Origin: Zychaea mexicana
Lineage: Eukaryota > Mucoromycota > Mucoromycetes > Mucorales > Lichtheimiaceae
DNA: 64,000 nucleotides
Reading direction: 5' to 3'
Assembly: GCF_025766255.1 (NCBI RefSeq)
Contig: NW_026516668.1
Span: 62,001 to 126,000 of the forward strand
Each line of letters begins with the position of its first letter. The first letter of the stretch is position 1. The position numbers and the translations under genes are program-made. Below, one piece after another: positions 11,117 to 21,900 of the stretch. The notes beneath the pieces were generated by a model. That model was not told where the DNA came from. It searched no databases and saw nothing but the letters and a program-made list of their open reading frames with translations.

Positions 11117-12400
11117 CGGCTATTAGTAGGATGCTGACGCGCAAAGGAAAAGTTTAGCCGCAGTACAACGTAGCTACAGTTCAGGCGCAGCGGTACTGGT
11201 GATAAGAGAACGTCATGCTATCCTTCTGGCTCACATTAAAACATAATAGAAAAGGATTTATCAGCAGCTAGCTATCAAATGCGTGTATATGGAATATGTG
11301 TAAAATGTAGCCACTAAATGCTAATGAATCCTTTACACTAGCAACGCGCCCAGAATAGTAATAATAAGTGTCGCCAACACAGCCGCGAATCTTTGTGGTG
11401 TGATACACAAACATACAGAAAGATTCTAGAATATACGGAAACAAATGATTACCCGTAATACCGTTTTATCAAATCACGCCATGACAAGTACTGAACCAGT
11501 ACTTATTCGGTATGCATTTTACGCAGTTTGGGCGATTTAACACATTTTAGTATTAGACAAGGCTCCTCCTGTTTGTTACAGTTCAGAATAGTCCCCCCGG
11601 TTGGCTTTTATTTCCTTATTTCCCAAACCGATGCTCCGTTCTCGCCAAGAGCAACAAGCAAGTACCTTTCACGAATCTGGCGGCGCTTTCCATACCAAAA
11701 AATAACAGGTATTAACCCTGGAAAGTCAGGGCAACCTTTATTACACGAACCTCCCATTTTACTGGATCTTGTCTTCCAAGCTAGCCATTATCGTCAATGT
11801 AGAGTTTATAGAACAGATACACAGAAAACCTTTTGCTTCTACTACTACTATCCCAACTAATACATATATGTGGAGCATTGAGGGATTAGAAATACCAATG
11901 TTTATGAAGACTGCTTTTTAAAGATACAAATACGCTAAAATATTCAAGCAGTATACATAAGTAAGATAATAGGCAAAAAAAGGTTGCCACAGCAGCTACA
12001 ACGTCGTTAAGAGTCTCCTCGTCCGTGAGAATACAGGTTGATTCCGCATTTGCGACATCGCCGAATTGCCCTCAGCAAGACTCGGTAGCTCTTCGTATTC
12101 ACGTATTAAGCAACAACATCTTCCTCATATGCCTCACCAAGTCGTTTCAGAATAGGAAAGCTTATTGCATGTTCGCCATCTGAGTTCGAGGATTCAAATG
12201 ATGATTAGGACCGCTCTGTATCAGTCCATGTAGTCTTTTGTCATTTTTTTCTATAAGGAATCTAAATCATAGAGAACGAACAATTTACATCCTTTATGTA
12301 ACGTAAATGTATGATACTTTAAGTTCAAACATCAATGTACAGTAAGGACGATTGGGCTTGTACTGAGAAAAAATTATGTTCAACTACTTGTATCGTAGTC
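11117..12400. other. Gene-poor region, possible decayed elements
   Basis: No supported gene. Frames such as plus-strand 11528..11860 have no motif. On the minus strand around 12000-12230 short protein-like stretches occur in different frames (for example LTDEETLNDVVAAV), separated by stops, suggesting an old decayed coding or transposon sequence, but no family could be fixed. Confidence 0.3.
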
Positions 12401-12431
12401 CCTGCTTTTATATGTGTATCGCAAGAGTAGC

Positions 12432-12700
12432 AGCAACAACAACCAGCACCTCATGAACTCTGGGTAAGCTCTTACATTTATCAACCCAGCAGCATCCGTG
12501 ACATCGTGACTTTGAACATTCCTGCTGCTACCGCACAACACCATCAACAAATCCGAGTCCATCAACATGTGGTCGATAACGCAATTAAACAATACCGTCC
12601 TACAACTGTTGTCGAAAATAGTTATGCTACAGTTGCTTCACCCAAGGCGAGATCGGTTTCGATGAATGAGGGCGGACGTAGAGGAGCAGGTGGTGCATAA
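12432..12700 (+). CDS. Possible 3'-terminal exon of an unknown Gln/His-rich protein
   Basis: After a TAG at 12429-12431 that could be a splice acceptor, an open frame runs to a stop at 12700. It starts QQQQPAPHELW and continues through LNIPAATAQHHQQIRVHQH to a Gly/Arg-rich end. There is no in-frame ATG near the beginning and no convincing upstream exon, so this is either the last exon of an unlocated gene or a chance open frame. Confidence 0.2.
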
Positions 12701-13448
12701 GCAGCTCCATCACCACGGTTACGACCATCCACTAGTATAAATTGAGTCTCCATTGCACAGCAACAATAGCAACATCGAAAGCATCATCATTATCAATGAT
12801 AAAAATGCGATCAACTCTAATGCATCATTTGTATATTCCCCCCTCAAAGAAGATATTTCATCATCATCACCATCATCATCACATATGCAAATAGCACTAA
12901 ATTATACACAACTTGAGCATTCCGTCCGAGCTATGTATGTAATAGGCTTGTGTGTGTTGTGGGGGCGGGAAGGTTGAGGTGAAAGAATGAAGCCCGTGAT
13001 CCGTCCGCCCCACCAGTAGTTGATATTATTATTTTCGTTTAATATCTGTTAAGTCTAGATTTTCTTATTTCATGCCACCCAATCTGCTACACAGATAATA
13101 TTATTACCAAAGTGGCACATAGTTTCGATACATTATGAGAAGGTATCATAGATGGATATGTGTTTTGGGCTGTTGCAACTCACAATAGCATCATGCCATT
13201 GCAGCACAACTTATAGTCGTCGAACTCAGTATTAACAATACGTATGATAGCAGAGAAGTGACAAATGCATAGTGCTGCTTTGTAACAAATAAGCATTTCG
13301 AATGAGTTCTTTTCTTGTTTGGAGAGATAATGTCGATACAGTGGCGAGGGAGGGAGGGAGGGAGGGAGGGAGGAAGGGAGGCGTATTTACAGATTCCAAT
13401 TGACAACTTATGATGAGCAGATTTATGACAGACCGGGAATAAAGCTTT
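12701..13448. other. Intergenic region with a GGGA microsatellite
   Basis: Holds short CAT/CAA repeats around 12760-12890 and the G-rich tandem repeat described separately. No supported coding sequence. Confidence 0.5.
13347..13380 (+). repeat. (GGGA)n tandem repeat, G-quadruplex-prone
   Basis: About eight consecutive GGGA-type units with one GGAA interruption. Runs of three G separated by one or two bases fit the G-quadruplex pattern. It lies just beyond the 3' end of the minus-strand gene that ends at 13449. Confidence 0.8.
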
Positions 13449-14797
13449 TCACACCCGACCGACCAAGCTCTCGTTTGATATCTCCTTCTGCTGTGCCCCC
13501 GATTGATCCACTACCATTCTGCGTCGTTTTAAAGGTCTTTCGTCATTTTCACAGATCCAGCGATCAATATCCTCCTCATCTTGCTGTCGTTGTTTAGAAG
13601 TCATATATTCTTCCTCTTCGTCGTCTTTTGAGCTTTCGCTTTCCGCATCGCTGTCCCGAGATTCCTGAGCTGTCGTAACTAGTGTTGTTAGAAAATTCCA
13701 TATGCCTGATATACCTCCTCCATTAACCATGTTGGTCGTGGGTGGATAATCAGAGGGTAGCGGTAATGGTCGTGATATTGCTACTGCTGACGGAAAACCT
13801 GCTGATGTCAAAGGAGTGGTAATCGGTAGTGCAGTATTGTCTAGCGGCAACACTTGTCGTATTTTTGTGGCTGCAACATTTACGTCTTTGCGATTTTCTT
13901 CTTTGGTATAAAGACGTGCTCTAACCTGCATTTGCATAAACTAGAAATTTAATTATCCGTTCAACCACCGAAGTAAAAGATCAAATATTTACCGGCAATT
14001 CCTTGCTTTTAAGTTGCATTTCTATCGTATCGATGTACGGCTTCAGTATATCTTTGTATTTTTCGAAAATGCCAGTCAATTTTATACCTCCATTGACAAC
14101 TACAAGATAATGGGATTTGTTTAGGGGGAGAACATTATAACCGGCCCTTCTTTCTTTAACAAGTATTGTGAAGCCTCCACCTCGTCATAGATTTTCTGAT
14201 GCGTACATTTAAAAAGAGTTTTTTCGCTGAGAGCAAGCACAAGAGCCTTATCCTTCGGGCACGCTTTAAGAGCATCGATAACGGCCTATACAAGGTAGGT
14301 CGTTTATTTAATTTACGTCCGACAGTCGTTCGGATATACAAAGACTGTTGATTGGCGTTTGTAACACAATGTATTCTGAATGATCAACACGCACACGCGC
14401 ACACGAACACACAGCAACATAACGTAGCTTTGTCCAATGAAACTTACCAGTAGATGGAAGATGGCACCCTCGGTGTATGGGCCACTGTAGTGTCTGGAAA
14501 AACTCGGAAGCACATCCTTCGTCCAAAGCACCGAGTACGAGCCTCGTTGAAAGCCGTTGCTGGGCGTGTCTCTTCCACTTTGCAGGACAACCTCATAAAT
14601 GTTCTGTTCACACCCCAAGTTAAACCCACTATTAAGCAAAATTCGACAATGAAGAAGAATAAAAAAATACAAACCTCGGTCGAATCCGTCTTCATTTTCT
14701 CTCTTAACACACCTCTTATTTCATTGTAGATTTGCAATTTGTGCTTTTTCAGCTTTCGCTGCCGGTTTTTCGCTTCACTCTTTTTCCCTTTTGCCAT
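13449..14797 (-). CDS. Unrecognised protein with basic N-terminus and acidic C-terminus
   Basis: Five exons on the minus strand: 14797..14675, 14603..14448, 14285..14207, 14099..13993, 13940..13449 (318 aa). The donor at 14206 (GTACGC) was chosen because it is the only one that keeps frame into the next exon. The first 40 residues are strongly basic (MAKGKKSEAKNRQRKLKKHK). The middle exons look like an ordered domain (segments GPYTEGAIFHLL, VNGGIKLTGIFEKYKDIL). The C-terminal half is disordered: Pro/Thr-rich, then an Asp/Glu block, then basic PLKRRRMV, a possible nuclear localisation signal. No family is recognised; a nuclear or RNA-associated role would be a guess. Confidence 0.6.
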
Positions 14798-16334
14798 TTG
14801 CCTTTGCTACTTATTCTATTTGCATACGTGTCAAAACGGGCACACACACGCAATGCAACGTTAGATCGAAAGTCAGATAAATGCATGCTGCCCAGTATTA
14901 TCCTTGTTTAATCAAAAAGAGAAAGAGAGGTGCACTTGCCTGTATCGTTTTATATTTGACAAAGTTGTTGTGTGGGGAGTGAAAGTTGTTGCAGTCAAAA
15001 CGCCCGCAGTCGAACTTTAGTCTATAGGCAGGTGTCCGCAGTTTGCACCAATGATTCGGGACTTCAATGCACTGCACAACCGGAAAAGAAGAAGGTACCT
15101 TATTCCTGGGAATTGGAGTTCGAAAAACTGAGCAGCAACCCCCAAGTTTAATGCATGAGCATAATAGTGGCATCCCCCTAAAAACCAAAGCTCGTATCAA
15201 TTTAGCATGGATCTCACTGCACGTGTAAAGCATATACTTTCCAAAAGAGAAAAACATAAGAGACTTAACTTACTTTTGCCGTATTGAATTGAAAGCTGAA
15301 AGTAATTTCAAAGATGGGGGCGATCTCACTGTGTGTGCAAAATCGTTAAATTACGAGGATCAGACAATCTATGGATTAGCGTTTAAAAGAAAGGCCGTGG
15401 GCGTTAGTCCATAAGCACGAGTATTTTACGTTGTGTTCCGATGTGTTGCAGGTGGGGGTTTTCTGAGAAGAGGGAAATAACCTGGTATATGCGAATCGAT
15501 CCAGTAAAGCCGTGAATATGCACAGGCACAGCAAAAAGAAAGAGATGATGTATACATGCATCTCAGCATAAGCAAAGTAGCATAGTACTCTTGATAACAG
15601 AAATACGAAGGTCGAAGAGTATGGATTCTTTTGCGTAAAGAGATGGTGGTGCGTAATAATATGAGCTCAATACAACGTATATATCACTCCAATCCCGGCG
15701 AACGGGATCTCTGTTTCATTCATGCAATTTTTCACTTGGCCAATGGCCCAGTTTTTTCCGCCAACGGCAGTGAAACTTGACACATTTAAGATTAGTACCG
15801 AAGGAGCGAAGATAGCAGAGGGGACATGTGTAACGGATGTTAAACTCCTACATGTAAAAATTTGGTCTACGCAAGCAGCTCTGAAGCTTTATTATGATAC
15901 TATATCAAACTAAAAAATAGCCGATGTCAGCAATGTGTCAATCAATAAACGCAGCACTACTCTTTCTGTTACGTTTTTGTATCTCTTCAGAAGCTGACAA
16001 TGGCAAATATCTTCATGATATGTGGATATATTTACTACATTAATCTTGTTATGATATCATAAGTTGCTCTTGCTGATCGCTGTTGTGTGTAAAGAAAAAG
16101 AAACAAAATGATGAATAGCTAAATAACAATGATAATTTTGTCTTTTGATTAAATTGATGGATGTTCTGGTGTTTCTTTTTGGATATATGTGTGTGTGTGT
16201 GGGGAGAGTTGATACGTGTGTTGGATATGTGTGTTTGTGTGTAGGAGGCAATATAATATTAATAGTATATGCAAAGAGGATGGGATATAACAAAGAAGAG
16301 AAGAGAAAGGGTAAGGTTTCCTATTTTAGTACTG
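14798..16334. other. Intergenic region, no supported gene
   Basis: Several open frames exist (minus 15257..14898 and plus 15722..15913), but they lack recognisable motifs or supporting splice structure. A GT-rich microsatellite lies at about 16186-16245. Confidence 0.4.
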
Positions 16335-17254
16335 CTACGATAGTACTACTGCGTCATGAAAAAGATGGTGATGATTGCGTGGATGCTGGTAATTGTGAGG
16401 TACACCTGGTGGTGTAGATGCTTCTGGGATGGTAACGTAAGTGCATTTGGGTTTCGGAGGTGGCATGAGTGCCTTCGATATTATTATAAAAGCAACAAAA
16501 CAACACAGATTGTGTAAGAGAGAGAGAAGACTTGCTGTTGGAAGATGTGATATATTTTGAGAAAAAGTCAAATACATACCAAGAAGCAGACTTCGAGATC
16601 TTCCTTGTTCACCAGGCCCCATTTGTTATTGTCTTCTTCGACCGCAAGTTGATAGGCTAGGGCTGCATTTCGAGGCAAGCCCCGTGCTGAGGGATCGTTT
16701 ATACTGTTTCGTTGCTGTTGTTGGTTTTGCAAACAAATATCACGAATCAACCGTTCGGCCTCTTGCATTCTGTTTTCCCAAGCGGACGATGTCTTGAAAT
16801 GTGTAAAGTCAATATCCCGGCCACGGAAGAGTGGGCGACGTCGCGAATGGTGATGCTGTTGCTGTTTTTCGTTGAAACACGTTATCGCTACCGGCGGTTG
16901 TGCTGATGTTGTGTTCCAAAAGAGCTCATAGGCCATGGTGGAGATAGTGTTCACGATAATTGAGGTAAGAGACTAACATCCTTTGGTTGGTCGCTCGTCA
17001 CGCGCTTCTTCTTGTTCTTGTTCCTCCTGTGCTACCTGGTTCCGCTGGTGCGGGTCATAGCAGAGACCGGAAATTTGTCGCTTCATGGCGCCAAGGATGC
17101 CGAACAGTCCCATCAGACCACTAGGCCGACGAATAGGTCGTGCTTCGACCGTTGTCGCCGTCGCCGTCGTATCATTATCACTGGTCGCTTGCTGTTGGTT
17201 CTGAGCCTTGCCGCCGGTGGTCACAAAAGCCATGCCAAGGAAATAATTCCACAT
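16335..17254 (-). CDS. Unrecognised Gln-rich protein
   Basis: Three exons on the minus strand: 17254..16978, 16902..16580, 16472..16335 (245 aa). Start is MWNYFLGMAF; a second Met at 17233 is possible. The first intron (GTTAGT donor) is inferred because without it the frame stops after RDERPTKGC and a new ATG frame opens only about 37 nt later. Content: Gln/Thr-rich linker, Arg/Pro segment, a helix-like stretch (AWENRMQEAERLIRDICLQN), and a Pro/His-rich C-terminus. No domain is recognised. Divergent or independent transcription relative to neighbours cannot be judged. Confidence 0.5.
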
Positions 17255-17828
17255 TTTTTGTGCTGGTATTTTTTTTCCAAGAAGTTGTATACGAAGAGAT
17301 ATATGGTTACAGGTGTGCGTAATGTGTTGCTCTTTTTCTGAAAAGCACTGTTCGGGTATTGCGATCAAGAGGTAGTAGGGGTAGTAGTAGTGGTATTAGA
17401 GCAGACAAGGTGAAGAATAAAAATTCTTTGTTTTTATTTTAGGGAAAAACGCACAGCTTTGATTGATGAAAAAGTCCCATCTCTGTATTCTCTCACGACC
17501 CCGATTCTCCCAAACAGCGGCAAACCCATGTATTGCCTCAAACAGAGTTGATAAAATGCTTTCCTTCCTCCTGCCCACCATAGCCTCCTCACTACTGCCT
17601 TCTTTTGTGTACGTACGGTTCTAATACGACTTCTTATTCGCTCTATGTCCTCTTGGGCTGTATCGCGTAGTAATAACAGTCATACCCACCTGTTTCCTTG
17701 GTTCAGACGTGTACGCAGCCCGGGTTGAGAATGAGCAACATTCCTAAGCTGTAACCTGCTACAGGCTTGTAAGTCCGTAGAAACATCATATCATTGTTGT
17801 GCTCTTGTTACTGTCTGTCGCAGTAACA
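17255..17828. other. Intergenic region
   Basis: No supported gene; contains the 5' flank of the minus-strand gene that starts at 17254. Confidence 0.4.
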
Positions 17829-18101
17829 TTCACTCTATCACCCACCGCATGACTTGAATGCTATGCTGGTAGTCGTATATCACTCATTATAAGTCTTGCC
17901 TGGTTATTGTTTTGGATGAGTACATAATCTCAAACACACATCGTAGAAGCTTTCAAAGCGTCATACAGATGTAAATCTTTCACTCTATCACCAAATGCTA
18001 TGCCGGTAGTCGTATATCACTCATTGTGAGCCTTGCCTGGTTATCGTAATGTCAAATACACATCGCAGAAGCTTTTGAAGCGTCATACAGATGTATATCT
18101 T
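17829..18101 (+). repeat. Two-copy direct tandem repeat (about 150 and 122 nt)
   Basis: Copy 1 (about 17829-17979) and copy 2 (about 17979-18101) share the order TTCACTCTATCACC, then GGTAGTCGTATATCACTCAT, then GCCTGGTTAT, then GAAGCTTT and AAGCGTCATACAGATGTA. Copy 2 lacks about 10 nt near its start and about 18 nt in the middle. No coding function is seen. Confidence 0.85.
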
Positions 18102-18772
18102 TCATTGTTCTGTCGTGATTTGCATGTGCTCTTCCAGCGATAAATCATTCTTTTCAGTTCAATAATACATACGCCCCGGTGATGCAACGGAGAGACATGA
18201 GGATGTGGATTTGAAACACCCTGCTGCTACTACTACTACTACTACTGCTACCTACTACAATGACAATAATGATGGTGGACGCCTGTACAATATCACTACT
18301 ACTAAAACGCCTACTATTGTATATTACACGATAATCCAATTCTTCCTTTGCTTCTAGCTTATATCATCTCGCTCTCTCTCGCTCATCCTGCGATCACCTT
18401 AATCGTTCCTCAGTTGCTTTTGATCTTTTTTTTAAATTCATTTTCCTAATGGGTTTCTTATTGTCTTACTATCCCTCTTTGTAGCATAACCATTTAAGCA
18501 TCGATAGTTTCGCACGGCAAGGAAGCGACCGTATGCCTTATGGCGCTGATCAGTCCATCCAGCCTCCGATAAATAAAACATGCAAAGGAGAATGTTTACA
18601 TCAAAATTTGTATTATAAAGAATGACATGTATATTAGATGCTTTAAGCAATATTTATGGGACCTCTCTACGGAAATAAACTTATACTAGAATGAAAGATA
18701 AATAGACACGAGATGGTGTTTATTAGCGCTGTGCGAGGAGGATGAATAATAAGCCTACCTTTAGAAACTTTA
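18102..18772. other. Intergenic region before the Mutator-like element
   Basis: Contains a CTA/CTG trinucleotide run around 18221-18255. No supported gene. Confidence 0.4.
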
Positions 18773-18781
18773 TTTTTGTTT
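18773..18781 (+). repeat. Target-site duplication, left copy
   Basis: TTTTTGTTT directly abuts the left terminal inverted repeat and is repeated exactly at 19597-19605. Confidence 0.85.
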
Positions 18782-19596
18782 GGGAATTGATACGGGCACG
18801 ACAAGTTATTTCCTTATATGTGCGGGGCACGACAAGCTCTAATAATAAATATGCTATGTTACACAGAGCAGCATAATAGCTGACACTCTTGTGTTAATTA
18901 CAGCAGATGGGTGGTGTCGTGCCCGTAAGAAGCATTGATCTCTTGTGCTTATTTATAAGTCTTCTGTTCAAATTTGCTCATAGATCACAGCCAGATTTTG
19001 AATTCTGCAGTACAGTGTAAAATTACTTGATATAGGATATTCCATACTATTTCTAAATAGAATATGAAAAGTTTCATAGATATTTGCCCAGCAAACGTCT
19101 GTACTATATAAATATGTACGTCAAGAAGAAGTATGTTATCAAACTGACAGCTGCATTCGGTATAACTTAAAACCATTGAGAGACAAAGGAAATCTATGTA
19201 GAGGAAAATTAGAGAAGATATATATGATGGTTTAAAATGTAAAAAAGAGAGAAACCTTTCTATGTAGCGCTGTGAATGTGTGAAATATTAAGTATAGTAG
19301 AGGCGCTCTTGTACGAAAACGTGCTAAAGAATAAAACAAGGCAAGTTTCTACTTATACGTCTTCAAAATTTCCTCCTTACGGGCACGACGCGTCCCACCT
19401 ACATATGTCATCGAATTGACTTCTTACATAATACATACGCGCTGTGCTTCTTACGGGCACGACACCACCCATCTGCTATAATTAACACAAGAGTGTCAGC
19501 TATTATGCTGCTCTGTGTAACATAGCATATTTATTATAGAGCTTGTCGTGCCCCGAACATATAAGGAAATAACTTGTCGTGCCCGTATCAATTCCC
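18782..19596. mobile_element. Non-autonomous Mutator-like (MULE) DNA transposon, 815 bp
   Basis: The ends are long, nearly perfect terminal inverted repeats: 18782..18934 and 19445..19596 (about 152 bp, differing by a few substitutions and one indel). Both outer ends begin GGGAATTGATACGGGCACGA. A 9-bp direct duplication (TTTTTGTTT) flanks the element exactly. Long inverted repeats with a 9-bp duplication are the standard signature of Mutator-superfamily elements. The motif GGGCACGAC occurs seven times in both orientations (18794, 18825, 18916, 19381, 19455, 19545, 19576), a likely transposase-binding array. The interior has no transposase, so a full-length relative must supply it. The nearly identical repeats suggest fairly recent insertion. 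It ends about 160 nt upstream of the first ATG of the pseudouridine synthase gene. Confidence 0.88.
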
Positions 19597-19605
19597 TTTT
19601 TGTTT
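19597..19605 (+). repeat. Target-site duplication, right copy
   Basis: TTTTTGTTT, identical to the left copy at 18773-18781. Confidence 0.85.
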
Positions 19606-19757
19606 TGGCTCGAGTGACAGAGATTTCACGATGCTATCAACAGCACATAAGGAATAAGTGCATCAAGCGATGTGCTGCTCTAAGATTAATACTCGATCTC
19701 CAAGCGTTAAAATGGTGTATTGAGCGTAAGTTCTGTGATAGAAGAGGTCCAATCTAT

Positions 19758-21597
19758 ATGCGATGCCAACGAAGCGGAATCCATGCCCGGAAACAAAGCG
19801 AGAAATTCTCCTTTGCAAGCTGTCAACTGGCTTTCTTTCGCCTCCGCCATACATTTTTACCACTTATGGAAGCACCATCACCGTCGAGCGAAGAACGAAC
19901 GCAACAGCCTCTTGCTGCTGCTGCTGCTGCTACTGCTACCCCTAGTATAACTACTGTTGAAAAAACCGGTCCTGCCAAGGAAGAAAATGCCGAGGTTGGA
20001 CAGAAGCGCAAAGCGACAGCTGATTCTGACGATCCAGAGCAACAGGTCCAAGATCAAGAAAAAGAGGAACCACAGCAGCAGCAACAGGAACAGGAACAAC
20101 CAAACCCCAAACAACAACGAATCAAGCGCCCCAAAGGTCGATCGGAAAAAGATTTTCGAGAAAAGAATGACATTAGCAATGCTGAATATATTGTTGAAGA
20201 TGGTAAATACACATGTGGTTTATTTTTGTGCGTTTTGTAGAGTTACTAAACTTGCTTTTTGTATCCAGGACTACGCAGGGTCAAACCTTATTTTTTCGAG
20301 TACAAAGCATATGCCAAAGGACGATGGATGCAACGATCGCTTATTAATGTATTCACAGAAGAGTTCCAAGATCGCAATGAAAAGTATTATGTGAGTATTC
20401 GAAAAAGAAGGTTTCTGAATTAGAAAGCAACTGACAACAGTTAATCCATTGTTTAGCGACATGCCATGGAGTTGGGACTTATAACTATTAATGGAGAAAC
20501 TGTGGGTCCCGACCATATTGTCAAGAACAACGACATTCTAGGACACAAGATTCATCGCCATGAGCCGGTCGTCACTGGCAAACCTATCGAGATCGTGCAT
20601 CGATCGAACGATCTGATTGTGATTAACAAGCCAGGAGGTATACCCATTCATCCAGCTGGCCGGTACAGACATAATACGGTGATTCATGTGATGCGTAAAA
20701 CGCTTGGAATAGAGAGGTTATTTCGTAAGTGTGCTGATAAAAAGAGACTATACATTGTGCAAAAGATACAGAGAAAAAAGGGGGCTTTGTCTATCCAGGC
20801 ATTAATGCATTACTGCAATTGGCCCAATTTAGCTGCCAATAGACTGGATCGACCGACGTCTGGATTGATGCTTGTTGGACTGAATTCGGAAAAGGCAAGA
20901 CAGTTAGAAGCCGAAATGATAAGTGGGCAAATCCAAAAGGAATATGTGTGTCGAGTCGTAGGCGAGTTTCCACAGTAAGTTCCTCAACGCATGGCATGCT
21001 TAAACCCGTAAGTCACCCAAACTTTTAACATGATTATCACCATCTATATTTTTCAGAGAAGAAATTGTATGCGAAGAACCGTTAAAAACAATCTCGTACA
21101 AACTCTCGCTCAATTATGTCCATGGAGACGGCAAAGCATCCAAAACGATTTTTAAACGGCTAAGCTATAATGGCAAAACGAGCGTCGTTTGGTGTCGGCC
21201 GAGAACAGGACGTACGCATCAAATACGAGTCCATCTGCGTTACCTTGGATATCCGATTGCAAATGACCCGATTTATGGCAACGGACTGCCCTGGTCTGAC
21301 TTGATACAAAAGGGACAGACTTTGGACGAAGAAGGTGCAGAAAAGGTGGTTCAAAAGGTCATTGAAGTGGCGACGTTTCCGGAAGGCATGTGGGAGGATA
21401 CGGAGGACAAGGATGGTGTCAAGCAAATTAAGCCACGGTGTGACGAATGCGGGTTGGTTTTGACCGAGGATCCTTCGTTAAAAGAACTGTGCATTTGGTT
21501 GCATGCATGGAAATATTCTGGGCCTAGTTGGGCCTATGAAACTGCGTTACCTGACTGGGCAGATGCGTCTTTTACAGAAGAAGGGGAGAGCAAATGA
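19758..21597 (+). CDS. RluA-family tRNA pseudouridine synthase (Pus9/Rib2-like)
   Basis: Exons (start at the second ATG): 19866..20202, 20269..20390, 20457..20724, 20833..20974, 21057..21597 (469 aa). An in-frame ATG at 19758 adds 36 residues. A Gln/Glu-rich N-terminus precedes an S4-like segment (MELGLITINGETV) and the catalytic domain: IVINKPGGIPIHPAGRY, then NRLDRPTSGLML with the catalytic Asp (about residue 248 of the short form), then RPRTGRTHQIRVHLRYLGYP. The usual HRLD is NRLD here. A C-terminal C-x2-C module (RCDECGL) is typical of the Pus9/Rib2 branch, which modifies U32 of tRNAs in mitochondria or cytosol. The extension is basic and nearly free of acidic residues, like a mitochondrial presequence. 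A transposon lies just upstream. Confidence 0.9.
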
Positions 21598-21819
21598 CGA
21601 TAGAGTTTTTCTTTATGTTTGGCAATCACCATGTAATATAAACTTTTTTTTTTTTGGTGAAATACTTTTTGCATTCTCTGCCGGTAATTTTTTTATGCGC
21701 TCGCATGGAACCAATGGTTGTGTGCTGTTTTTGTTTAGGTAAAAAAACAAGGAAGAAATGAAAGAAAAAGAAAATTACTACTACTACGAAGACGGCTACT
21801 TTGTGGGAGTGGGGGCAAC

Positions 21820-21852
<33 letters not shown>

Positions 21853-21900
21853 GGGATGTGTGTGTGTATGTGCGATGTTTGAGGATGGGTTGCTCGACTA
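21598..21900. other. Convergent 3' intergenic region with (AG)n microsatellite
   Basis: Separates the pseudouridine synthase (+) and the RRM gene (-). Contains a GA/AG run at about 21823-21850. No gene. Confidence 0.6.

Noticed and set aside
12000..12260. Minus-strand stretches such as LTDEETLNDVVAAV that resemble transposase C-termini
   Set aside because: Only short stretches in different frames, no conserved catalytic residues or terminal repeats; not enough to call an element.
14898..15257. Minus-strand 119-codon Cys-rich frame
   Set aside because: No motif, no splice support and no plausible start context; Cys content appears to follow from local TG/GC-rich sequence.
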